Source: Caproiciproducens faecalis
GTDB taxonomy: Bacteria > Bacillota > Clostridia > Oscillospirales > Acutalibacteraceae
Direction: 5' to 3'
Assembly: GCF_019448085.1 (NCBI RefSeq)
Contig: NZ_JAGFNZ010000001.1
Span: 248,001 to 312,000, forward strand
Length of the DNA stretch: 64,000 nt
Shown here: positions 52,951 to 60,129 of the stretch, one piece after another
Position numbering within the stretch: the first letter of the stretch is position 1
Layout of the letters: the number at the start of each line of letters is the position of its first letter
Program-made: the position numbers and the translations under genes
The notes under the pieces: generated by a model
Told to the model about the DNA's origin: nothing
Databases searched by the model: none
The model's input: the letters and a program-made list of their open reading frames with translations, nothing else

Positions 52951-53949
52951 TTATTCGTGAACGCTGTGGTTGGCTTTTTTCAGCGAAGAAATAATTTTAA
53001 ATAAAATCAGCAGAAGGGCAACGCCTGCTACCGCGGAAAGAATATATCCCGCTATTTCGGGGATTCCGCCGACCGAGTAGTCGGGCATCATCGCTTCAAA
53101 GCTGAATCCGTTCTGCATCCCCTGTGGAATAAAGCCAAGTGCCTGACCGTTGGAGACAACCTCCTGAATTTCGTCGGCGCCCCACTCGCCCCATGCGGTG
53201 CCGGTGGCCAGAAGGCCGAGCGGTGTCATCAGAATCAGAGCGGCGAGCAGACCGTAAATGGCCTTGCTTTTTTCTTTTGCTCCTTCATAGATTGTGCCCG
53301 GAGAAACCTTTTTAATGAATGCGAAAATAGCAACGGTAAATACCGCTTCCACAACGCCGGCAACGAGCAGATGGGGAATCAGCATGGCCGGGATGGAAAC
53401 AGACAGGGGGTACGGACTGTACAGGGCGTGACCCGCCGCGTCTTTGAACAGAAGCGGTTGGATTCCGAATTCAATGGCGGCGCAGAGCGCGGCAGCGTTG
53501 ATGCCTATGTACGAACCGACGGCAATTCCAATAAACTCGCCTTTTTCGGTGCGCACTCTGTCTTTGATGAATTTATAAACAAAATATCCGACAAAAGGAA
53601 GAACAAATGCCATATTGAAGCAGTTTGCGCCGAATGAAAGGATTCCGCCGTCCCCAAAGAACAAAGCCTGTATCAGCAGTGCCACCGAAACGGAAATACA
53701 CGCCGAAAACGGCCCCAACAGAATCGCAAGAAGGGTTCCGCCGACCGCGTGACCCGTAGTACCGCCCGGAAGAGGAACATTGAACATCATCATCAGAAAG
53801 GAGAAGGAAGCGCCGATCCCCAGAAGAGGCATCTTTGCCTTTGTAATTTCTTTTTTTACCTTTTTTACGGAAAGCGCCCACACGGGAGCTACCGCCGCAC
53901 CCAGAGCCGCGCAGGTGGAAGGACTCAGATAATTGTCAGGAATATGCAT
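52951..53949 (-). CDS. cbiM: Cobalt/nickel-binding membrane protein CbiM fused to a CbiN-like (PDGLE) domain
   Basis: 332 residues from ATG 53949 (GAGAGGTAAC upstream), which gives the required N-terminus MHIPDNYLS; His2 is a metal ligand in CbiM, so an upstream ATG that would bury it is rejected. Six or so helices with NVPLPGGTTGHAVGG and LFFGDGGILSFGANCFNM are CbiM motifs. After residue 225 a PDGLE/CbiN-like extension (PLGLLATGTAWGEWGADEI) with one last helix replaces a separate CbiN. Cobalt or nickel is imported; which one is not clear. Confidence 0.92.
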   Translation of the reverse strand: MHIPDNYLSPSTCAALGAAVAPVWALSVKKVKKEITKAKMPLLGIGASFSFLMMMFNVPLPGGTTGHAVGGTLLAILLGPFSACISVSVALLIQALFFGDGGILSFGANCFNMAFVLPFVGYFVYKFIKDRVRTEKGEFIGIAVGSYIGINAAALCAAIEFGIQPLLFKDAAGHALYSPYPLSVSIPAMLIPHLLVAGVVEAVFTVAIFAFIKKVSPGTIYEGAKEKSKAIYGLLAALILMTPLGLLATGTAWGEWGADEIQEVVSNGQALGFIPQGMQNGFSFEAMMPDYSVGGIPEIAGYILSAVAGVALLLILFKIISSLKKANHSVHE

Positions 53950-54102
53950 GTTGTTACCTCTCAATCACAAAAAAATAACCCAAAAAGAAACTACTTCAGT
54001 AGTTGCTTCTTGAGCTCATTACATTCAATAAAAAAATGTCAGGTGTAAGCCTTCATGACTTACAATATCTGTAATAATATCACAGGGGAAGGCGTTTGTC
54101 AA
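53950..54102 (-). promoter_or_regulatory. cbiM promoter and hairpin-rich leader
   Basis: On the minus strand TTGACA (54102-54097) and TATTAT (54079-54074) are separated by exactly 17 bases, giving a leader of about 117 bases. The leader has a TGTAAG/CTTACA hairpin (54064-54044) shortly before seven T, then AACTACT-GA-AGTAGTT (54004-53989) directly before TCTTTTT, a terminator-like element 40 bases upstream of the ATG. No cobalamin box is present. Attenuation by metal is plausible. Confidence 0.65.
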
Positions 54103-54165
54103 TTGGGGCTCGGCGGGGCATCTAAAAAGCGGAGAAGAAATATTTCAAAATTCCTCATTATTTTA

Positions 54166-54194
54166 TTGACAAGATGTTTTTCAGAGAACATAAT
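54166..54194 (+). promoter_or_regulatory. Promoter upstream of the flavoprotein leader
   Basis: TTGACA and CATAAT separated by 17 bases on the plus strand, predicting a transcript start near 54201. It faces away from the cbiM promoter. Confidence 0.65.
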
Positions 54195-54200
54195 CTAATT

Positions 54201-54305
54201 GGAATAGATCGTTGACGTATTGCGTTTCCAAAAATCAGTCTGTATTCCTGTGTGCAGATCAAACCGGGCCGGTTGCTGTAATCGGCCCGGTTTGGTCGCC
54301 TTTTG
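54201..54305 (+). ncRNA. Candidate structured leader or small RNA with intrinsic terminator
   Basis: The predicted transcript begins GGAATA, which can pair with TATTCC at 54243-54248 to close a fold of about 48 bases. A 15-bp hairpin follows (GATCAAACCGGGCCG with CGGCCCGGTTTGGTC, 54257-54297), then GCCTTTTGG. Promoter, compact fold, terminator and then a gene 89 bases on is the layout of a transcriptional riboswitch, or of an independent small RNA. I cannot match it to a known class. Confidence 0.5.
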
Positions 54306-54393
54306 GCAACGCTGTTTCCGCGGCAATTGTGATAGGTATTCTCCGCCGGATGCGGGGAATTATTGAAAATACAAACAGTACGGAGGGTTCACA

Positions 54394-55020
54394 ATGAAAG
54401 TCATGTTAATCAACGGAAGTCCACACGAAAAAGGCTGCACTTACACGGCTTTGTGCGAGGTCGCCGGGGAACTTGAAAAAGCGGGCGTTGAGACCGAGAT
54501 TTTTCAGGTCGGCCAGCAGCCGATCCGTGGCTGTGTCAGCTGCGGCTTCTGCAAAAAGAACAAAGGCAACAAATGCGTGTTCGGCAATGACCCCGTAAAC
54601 GCCGCGCTGGAAAAAGCAAAGGATATGGACGGCTTCATTTTCGGGTCCCCCGTTCATTACGCGTCGGCATCCGGAATGATGACTTCTTTTCTGGACCGGT
54701 TTTTCTACGCCGGAACCGTTCTGAAGTACAAGCCGGGCGCGTCCGTTGTCAGCTGCCGCCGCGGCGGCGCAACGGCTGCGTTTGACCAGCTGAATAAATA
54801 TTTTACAATTTCCAGCATGCCCGTTGTTTCTTCTCAGTACTGGAATATGGTACACGGCAACACGCCGGAGGAAGTGCGGCAGGATCTGGAGGGGCTGCAG
54901 ACCATGAGGACGCTGGGCAGAAACATGGCCTGGCTTTTAAAATCCATTGAGGCCGGAAAACAGGCGGGAGTTTCGCTTCCGGAACCGGAAGAGCCGCAGA
55001 TCACGAATTTTATCCGGTAA
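54394..55020 (+). CDS. NAD(P)H-dependent FMN reductase family flavoprotein
   Basis: 208 residues with GGAGGG before the ATG. MLINGSPHEKGCTYTAL is the flavodoxin-like phosphate loop, and FGSPVHYASASGMMTSFLDR is the second flavin contact. A cysteine group, CVSCGFCKKNKGNKC (about 47-61), resembles that of iron-sulfur flavoproteins or thiol-containing reductases. The family reduces flavins, quinones or metals. A structured leader with a terminator precedes it, suggesting conditional expression. Confidence 0.88.
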   Translation: MKVMLINGSPHEKGCTYTALCEVAGELEKAGVETEIFQVGQQPIRGCVSCGFCKKNKGNKCVFGNDPVNAALEKAKDMDGFIFGSPVHYASASGMMTSFLDRFFYAGTVLKYKPGASVVSCRRGGATAAFDQLNKYFTISSMPVVSSQYWNMVHGNTPEEVRQDLEGLQTMRTLGRNMAWLLKSIEAGKQAGVSLPEPEEPQITNFIR

Positions 55021-55038
55021 GCTCGCGTAAACAATCAT

Positions 55039-55078
55039 AAAAATTGCCTGTACCGAAAGGGAACAGGCAATTTTTTAT
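55039..55078. terminator. Bidirectional terminator
   Basis: ATTGCCTGT and ACAGGCAAT with an 11-base loop, flanked by A run on the left and TTTTTT on the right; shared by the convergent flavoprotein and uppP genes. Confidence 0.9.
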
Positions 55079-55082
55079 AAGA

Positions 55083-55916
55083 TTATTTCCCCGCCAGCAG
55101 GAAATACAGAATAACCACGAGTCCCAGAACAATCCGGTAATAGCCGAACGCTTTGAAGTCATGCTTTTTAATGTAGCCCATCAGGAACTTGATGGCAAAG
55201 ACGGAAACGAGGAACGCCGTAATCATTCCGGTTGCTAAAATCATCCCTTCCGCGGGGGTAAAGGCGAACCCGAACTTCAGCATCTTGATTAGGCTTGCTC
55301 CGAACATCACGGGAATCGCAAGGAAAAAGGTGAACTCTGCCGCAATGCTTCTGGAGGTCCCGATCAGCATAGCGCCGATAATAGTGGCCCCGGAACGGGA
55401 TGTGCCGGGGATCAGCGCCAGAATCTGAAAGATCCCGATAAAAAAGGCCGTTTTATAGGTGAACTGAGAGAAATTGCGGATGGCCGGTCTCTTGTTCCGG
55501 TTGCGGTTTTCGATCACGATAAACAGTACTCCGTAGAGAATCAGGGTCACGGCCACGGTCTGATAGTTGTAAAAGATTTTGTCAATCTGATCGTTAAACG
55601 GAATGGCAACAGCGGCAGGCAGACAGGCAACGATTACCTTCAGCCACAGGTCAACCGTTTCCCTTTTTTGGATTGCGGTCTTCTTGGGGGAAAAGGGATT
55701 CAGCTTATGAAAATACAGTACGACGACCGCCATAATGGCACCGAGCTGAATGACTACCAGAAACATTTCCTTAAACGCGGGGGTTATGTTCAGTTTGATA
55801 AATTCATCCGCCAGAATCATATGGCCGGTACTGCTGATTGGCAGCCACTCGGTCAGGCCCTCTATAATTCCGAGAAGAAAAGCTTTCAAAATATCGATTA
55901 AGACCACTGTTATCAC
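55083..55916 (-). CDS. uppP: Undecaprenyl-diphosphatase UppP (BacA)
   Basis: 277 residues with about eight hydrophobic helices. The two signature loops are present: [17 protein letters not shown] near residue 19 with the catalytic Glu and His, and [12 protein letters not shown] near 175 with the phosphate-binding Arg. It recycles undecaprenyl pyrophosphate to the monophosphate for cell-wall synthesis and gives some bacitracin resistance. Monocistronic. Confidence 0.96.
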   Translation of the reverse strand: MITVVLIDILKAFLLGIIEGLTEWLPISSTGHMILADEFIKLNITPAFKEMFLVVIQLGAIMAVVVLYFHKLNPFSPKKTAIQKRETVDLWLKVIVACLPAAVAIPFNDQIDKIFYNYQTVAVTLILYGVLFIVIENRNRNKRPAIRNFSQFTYKTAFFIGIFQILALIPGTSRSGATIIGAMLIGTSRSIAAEFTFFLAIPVMFGASLIKMLKFGFAFTPAEGMILATGMITAFLVSVFAIKFLMGYIKKHDFKAFGYYRIVLGLVVILYFLLAGK

Positions 55917-56000
55917 TCAAATCTTAAGTATTTATCGGGGCGTAAAGCCCGATTGTTTTCTATTATAAAATACTTATCTGTCAAATACAAGCAAATTAAA

Positions 56001-56030
56001 GCGCCGTCCCGCGTTTTTACGGGGCGGCGC
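56001..56030 (-). terminator. Terminator of the tgl operon
   Basis: GCGCCG...CGC on one arm and its complement form a GC-rich hairpin 19 bases after the tgl stop; on the minus strand it is followed by TTTAATTTG. Confidence 0.7.
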
Positions 56031-56048
56031 TGAGTCTAAGCAGGGATG

Positions 56049-56807
56049 TCAGGCGGCGGCACGGCGGGAAATCCCGTAAAGCCGCTTGAAATTGGGCCTT
56101 CCGGCCGAATCGAGCAGATGGGCTTCTTCGTCCGCGTCCTCGCTCCGATTTTGGTTAAGTGCGCGGATAATCTGTTCAGCGCTGCGGATGCCGATTCCGT
56201 GCCCGTAATACTGATCTCCGCCAAGGTCAATGACGTTTTCTCCCTGCCACTGCGGAACCAGCGGGTCTACATCCGGATTCGCAAAGTACCGGCGGTCCCC
56301 CGGCAGATAGACGTCTCTTTTCACGATATAGCCCACTTCACGGAGAAGCGGGTCAATGTGGTGCCAGTTCATCAGTTCGATTTTCGGGAAGGTCTTGTCA
56401 AACAGAGTATCTCCGAAAACGGTCAGCAGAGCTTTGTAATAAACGATCATCATCGCGGTCGCGCACTCCGTACCGTACTTGGAGCCGTTTTCGTAGATAT
56501 CCATAATCGCTTTGGACGGTTTCACGCCGCTTTTCAGCAGGAAACCGCCTTCCTCCGTCCTTTTCCAATAGTCCGGGTTGCACCGGGTTTCGCGGAAAAT
56601 TTCAAATCCCATTCCGCTCCGGTAAAGCTGTTTAGAGGCTTCCATGATTTCCTTGCGCAGTGTCAGCTCAAATTTCAGCTGATCCACAGAGTCGTAGGTG
56701 TTGTTTCCGTTGGCCGCAAGCTGGTCAAGAATCGCTTTTTCCACGCCGCCCGGCGCGTATTCTCCCACACTGTCCGGCTGAACCGTATTTCCTGCTATCA
56801 CAATCAT
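56049..56807 (-). CDS. tgl: Protein-glutamine gamma-glutamyltransferase (spore coat transglutaminase)
   Basis: 252 residues, close to B. subtilis Tgl (245). Shared segments include KPSKAIMDIYENG, YGTECATAMMIVYYKAL with the catalytic Cys115, NWHHIDPLLREVGY, and WQGENVIDLGGDQYYGHGIGI. The enzyme cross-links Gln and Lys side chains of spore coat proteins. Its start overlaps the stop of the upstream gene by four bases (ATGA), so the two are translationally coupled. Its presence implies a spore former. Confidence 0.93.
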   Translation of the reverse strand: MIVIAGNTVQPDSVGEYAPGGVEKAILDQLAANGNNTYDSVDQLKFELTLRKEIMEASKQLYRSGMGFEIFRETRCNPDYWKRTEEGGFLLKSGVKPSKAIMDIYENGSKYGTECATAMMIVYYKALLTVFGDTLFDKTFPKIELMNWHHIDPLLREVGYIVKRDVYLPGDRRYFANPDVDPLVPQWQGENVIDLGGDQYYGHGIGIRSAEQIIRALNQNRSEDADEEAHLLDSAGRPNFKRLYGISRRAAA

Positions 56808-57859
56808 ACCAGTTCCCTCCGGCCATACTTGGCGATGTCAATCTGTCTGCCGACCGGATACTGCATCCATTGGCTCCAAGACGACTGATTCTGAGAATGC
56901 AGGCTGCTGGAAAAGGTGGCGAGAACGGCCTGCTCCTCTCCTTTGGCTTCGTGGAACTGTTCCAGATTGGCCAGCTCTTCTTCGGTCAGCGGCGTCAGCG
57001 GTCTGTTGTAGCGGGGAGAGATATCCTTACAAAGGTACTTTGCCTCCTGATTTACCCCGCAGACACAGGGCGCGTTGGTCAGCTGAAGACTTTCCCCTGT
57101 GAAATAGACGTAGGGGCTGTTTTCATCGAGCCATGCAAGGTAGTCCTCGTACTGCTTTTGCTTGTCTCTGTTCGTGTTGAGCGGCGTGTTTTCCGGAATA
57201 TTCAGCAGCAGGCGCGCCAGCTCCACATCCTTTCTGCTGGGCGAACGCAGCCTTGACGCAAGGAGTCTGAGCGACTGGGGGTCACGCGCCTGAAAGAACG
57301 CCCAGACCATGTCGTGATTGTAGACTCCCCTGCGGTTGCGGCGGAAAATTAAATCCGCCATGACCGGCAGAACCGTTTTTTCGTGGTGTGTTTTAACCAG
57401 CACGGACGCGGTAATGTCCAGTACCTGGTCAAAATCGCTGCTCAGCCCGTCGTCCGCTGCCCCGGTGTTGAGCATCCAGAGCATCGCGGAATGGACTTCC
57501 TCGCTTTTTAAGGAAATTTCGCTTCCCGTTCCGTCCGACGGATACTTTGCGCTCATGATTTTTTGACATATGTTCAGCGCTGTGCGGTTGCGCCCACTGA
57601 GCTCCCGGTACAGGCCGCGCTCCCTGATTTCCGGCTGCAGGACAAACAGGGTCGCAAAGAGCAGCCGGTCGTCGTTGATGAGTCTGACGGCGGTTTGCCG
57701 GTTGCCCCTTTCCGTTCTCAGAAGGGTGTTTTTGCAGAAGTTCGCTCCCCGCGCGCGTCTGATACGGTCCAGATAGCCTGTGGAACCGTTATTGCCCGAA
57801 TTCATCTTTATCGCGCTTCTTTCCATATACGGAATAGCCCCTCGGGGCCTTCCTTCCAT
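56804..57859 (-). CDS. Unknown protein coupled to Tgl, with Gln/Ser-rich C-terminus
   Basis: Up to 351 residues; the start is uncertain. ATG 57859 has no ribosome site, while ATG 57805 (about 333 residues) is preceded by GGAAAGAAG. No family is recognised. It is soluble, helical and rich in Arg, Leu and Glu, with a CVCG pair near residue 264. The last 50 residues include SSSLHSQNQSSWSQWMQ, rich in Gln and Ser. Because it overlaps tgl, it may be a substrate, partner or spore coat protein. Function otherwise unknown. Confidence 0.7.
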   Translation of the reverse strand: MEGRPRGAIPYMERSAIKMNSGNNGSTGYLDRIRRARGANFCKNTLLRTERGNRQTAVRLINDDRLLFATLFVLQPEIRERGLYRELSGRNRTALNICQKIMSAKYPSDGTGSEISLKSEEVHSAMLWMLNTGAADDGLSSDFDQVLDITASVLVKTHHEKTVLPVMADLIFRRNRRGVYNHDMVWAFFQARDPQSLRLLASRLRSPSRKDVELARLLLNIPENTPLNTNRDKQKQYEDYLAWLDENSPYVYFTGESLQLTNAPCVCGVNQEAKYLCKDISPRYNRPLTPLTEEELANLEQFHEAKGEEQAVLATFSSSLHSQNQSSWSQWMQYPVGRQIDIAKYGRRELV

Positions 57860-57982
57860 AATATTTTGAAAGCGTGTTTTTGGTTTCTGCGATTGATGGA
57901 GTAAACGGTAAAAAAAGAAGAATTCTAATACGGTACCCCGATAGCCCTACAGCGGTTGACAAATTTTGCAAAATCATATACA

Positions 57983-58012
57983 TTAAATCCATAGTAAATT
58001 TATATGGATTAA
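57983..58012. promoter_or_regulatory. Inverted repeat before coaB
   Basis: ATCCATA (57987-57993) and TATGGAT (58003-58009) form an inverted repeat with a 9-base AT spacer, only about 18 bases upstream of the coaB TTG and next to its AAGGATG site. It could be an operator or an RNA hairpin limiting translation. Confidence 0.4.
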
Positions 58013-58027
58013 CAAGGATGTGAGCGC

Positions 58028-58813
58028 TTGAATTTCATTGTTACCGCGGGCGGTACGCGGGAAAGGATCGACGCGGTCCGTACCATCGCGAACGAGGCGA
58101 CCGGTAAACTGGGCAGCCTGATTGCGGATGAACTGAACAGCAGGCTGGCCGGGCAGGAACATACCGTCTATTATCTTTGCGGCACGGGTTCCTGTCTTCC
58201 CAATACACAGGACGGGAACATCCGCGTCATTCCCATTGAGGGGACGGACAGTCTGCAGGAAACGCTGATCGGCCTTTTGAAAGAGAAAAAGATCAGCGCG
58301 GTGATTCATTCCATGGCGGTAAGCGACTATAAGGTAAGCTGCGTGACCACACCGGAACAGATTGCGAACGCGCTTGCGGAAAAATTCCGTTCTGCCGCGG
58401 CCCCGCATACAGAAAAAGAGTGGGAGCAGGCGGTCAGAGAAGCGTTCTTTTCCAGTCCGATCAGCGCGAAACACAAAATCAGCTCCGACCTGAAACATCC
58501 GGCGCTGGTACTCGAAAAAACACCGAAAATTATCGGCCTGATCAAAGACGCCAGTCCCCAAACTCTTCTGGTCGGGTTTAAGCTGCTCAGCGGGGTAAGC
58601 CGAAAAGTGCTGATCGATACGGCGTATCATCAGCTGAAAAAAAACCGCTGCACTTACGTTCTTGCCAATGATATGGATTCCATTGAGAAAGGAAACCACG
58701 AAGGATTCCTTGTGGATGAAAGCGGAAACTATACGGCGTATTCCGGTAAGGAACAGATTGCGAAGGGCGTTGCGGACAGTGTACTGAAAAAGCTGATGGA
58801 GGTTAAGAAATGA
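58028..58813 (+). CDS. coaB: Phosphopantothenate-cysteine ligase, stand-alone (CoaB)
   Basis: 261 residues from a TTG start with AAGGATG upstream. NFIVTAGGTRERIDAVR is the nucleotide-binding start of CoaB, followed by ATGKLGSLIADEL, VIHSMAVSDYKV and VLANDMDSI. It joins cysteine to 4'-phosphopantothenate in coenzyme A synthesis. Instead of being fused in a CoaBC protein it is separate, as in streptococci, and its stop overlaps the coaC start by four bases. Confidence 0.92.
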   Translation: MNFIVTAGGTRERIDAVRTIANEATGKLGSLIADELNSRLAGQEHTVYYLCGTGSCLPNTQDGNIRVIPIEGTDSLQETLIGLLKEKKISAVIHSMAVSDYKVSCVTTPEQIANALAEKFRSAAAPHTEKEWEQAVREAFFSSPISAKHKISSDLKHPALVLEKTPKIIGLIKDASPQTLLVGFKLLSGVSRKVLIDTAYHQLKKNRCTYVLANDMDSIEKGNHEGFLVDESGNYTAYSGKEQIAKGVADSVLKKLMEVKK

Positions 58814-59349
58814 AAAGCATGATATTGGGAGTGACCGGAAGCATTGCGGCGTATAAAGCCGCCGATCTGGCTCACCGCTTTTATAAACAGGGATATGAGG
58901 TAGAGGTAATCCTCACCAACGGCGCCACAAAATTCATCACGCCGCTCACCTTCCGCAGCCTGACGCAGAACCGCGTGTATACGGATGTGTTTCAGGACGA
59001 TTTTCCGCATGAAATCAAGCATATCTCCCTCGCGACCAAAGCGGACGTTGTGCTGATCGCTCCCGCTACCGCCAACATCATCGGGAAAATTGCCTCCGGC
59101 ATTGCGGACGACATGCTTTCCACCACGGTGATGGCCGTCAAGAATAAACCGGTGCTGATTGCGCCGGCGATGAACACAAATATGTGGGAAAATTCTATTG
59201 TGCAGGATAATATTGCAAAATTGAAAAAATACGGATATCAGTTTATAGAGCCGAAGGAAAGCCTTCTCGCGTGCGGAACCCTTGGAAAAGGCGCGCTCGC
59301 CGATCTGGACGATATCTGTAATGCGGTAAACGCCGCGGTCAATCCGTAA
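58810..59349 (+). CDS. coaC: Phosphopantothenoylcysteine decarboxylase, stand-alone (CoaC)
   Basis: 179 residues. GVTGSIAAYKAADLAHRF is the flavin-binding N-terminus, catalytic His lies in IKHISLATKADV, and PAMNTNMWEN and ACGTLGKGAL are the substrate clamp and active-site cysteine motifs. The FMN enzyme decarboxylates phosphopantothenoylcysteine to 4'-phosphopantetheine. ATGA overlap with coaB. Length matches S. pneumoniae-type CoaC. Confidence 0.95.
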   Translation: MKSMILGVTGSIAAYKAADLAHRFYKQGYEVEVILTNGATKFITPLTFRSLTQNRVYTDVFQDDFPHEIKHISLATKADVVLIAPATANIIGKIASGIADDMLSTTVMAVKNKPVLIAPAMNTNMWENSIVQDNIAKLKKYGYQFIEPKESLLACGTLGKGALADLDDICNAVNAAVNP

Positions 59350-59433
59350 CGTTTCACGTTCCATTCCATCTTCATAACTTCTCCACAATCTGTTGATAGA
59401 ATGAAGCCAAAACAGATCAGAGGAGTGCATAAA

Positions 59434-59985
59434 ATGGCTAAATTTTCAAAATCTGCGCCCGGCCGGAAACCAGCCGTGCAGAAAAAAAGCAATCAGACTC
59501 TTTTTATCAGCATCGGCCTTCTGGTCCTTGCTGCCGCCGCTTTTTTCCTTTTTAAAGGACTGAGCGCACCTAAAACGGATTCTCCGTCCGGAGCGGCCTC
59601 TGTCGGTACGGCACAGACGGGCTCGGATGTTCAGATTACAAAAAGCGAAATTACCGAAACAGCGAAATTTATTCCCTATAACGCCGACGGAACCAGCATG
59701 GAGCTGATTGCCGTGAAAGCGCCTGACGGCACCGTCAGAACAGCGCTGAATACCTGTCAGGTCTGCTATGATTCCGGCAGGGGGTACTATGTGCAGGAGG
59801 GCGACGAGCTTGTCTGCCAGAACTGCGGCAACCGCTTTCAGATCAGTCAGGTAGAAAAACAGAAAAACGGCTGCAATCCCGTGCCGATTTTGGATGACAG
59901 CAAAACGGACGACGGCACGACGATTACCGTTTCAAAAGATTATTTGCAGCAGAGCAAAGCTTTGTTTGAAAATTGGAAAAAATGA
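59434..59985 (+). CDS. Membrane-anchored DUF2318-like cysteine protein
   Basis: 183 residues from ATG 59434 (AGAGGAG upstream). One N-terminal transmembrane helix (LFISIGLLVLAAAAFFLF) is followed by an extracytoplasmic domain with CQVC (about 111), CQNCGNRF (about 129) and NGCNPVPI, the DUF2318 pattern thought to bind metal or heme. Its neighbours are a copper-type HMA-SafE-cupredoxin protein and a Cys-Cys peptide, so a part in metal delivery or redox outside the membrane is likely. Confidence 0.85.
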   Translation: MAKFSKSAPGRKPAVQKKSNQTLFISIGLLVLAAAAFFLFKGLSAPKTDSPSGAASVGTAQTGSDVQITKSEITETAKFIPYNADGTSMELIAVKAPDGTVRTALNTCQVCYDSGRGYYVQEGDELVCQNCGNRFQISQVEKQKNGCNPVPILDDSKTDDGTTITVSKDYLQQSKALFENWKK

Positions 59986-59995
59986 TGCGTCAAGG

Positions 59996-60027
59996 AGCAG
60001 AATCGCCGGCAGGCGGTTCTGCTTTTC
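59996..60027 (+). terminator. Terminator after the DUF2318 gene
   Basis: AGCAGAATCGCC pairs with GGCGGTTCTGCT (one G-U) around GGCA, followed by TTTTCT, 10 bases after the stop. Confidence 0.85.
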
Positions 60028-60129
60028 TGGTACCGGGCGTTTCCGGTAAAATTCAGGCCGCATCTTCATAAAATCTTCACAGCGGGCTGATAGGATGCAA
60101 ATACAAGATTATGAAACGGGAGAAATGAT

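Noticed and set aside
53950-54102. Cobalamin riboswitch upstream of cbiM
   Set aside because: The leader is only about 117 bases and has no B12-box sequence.
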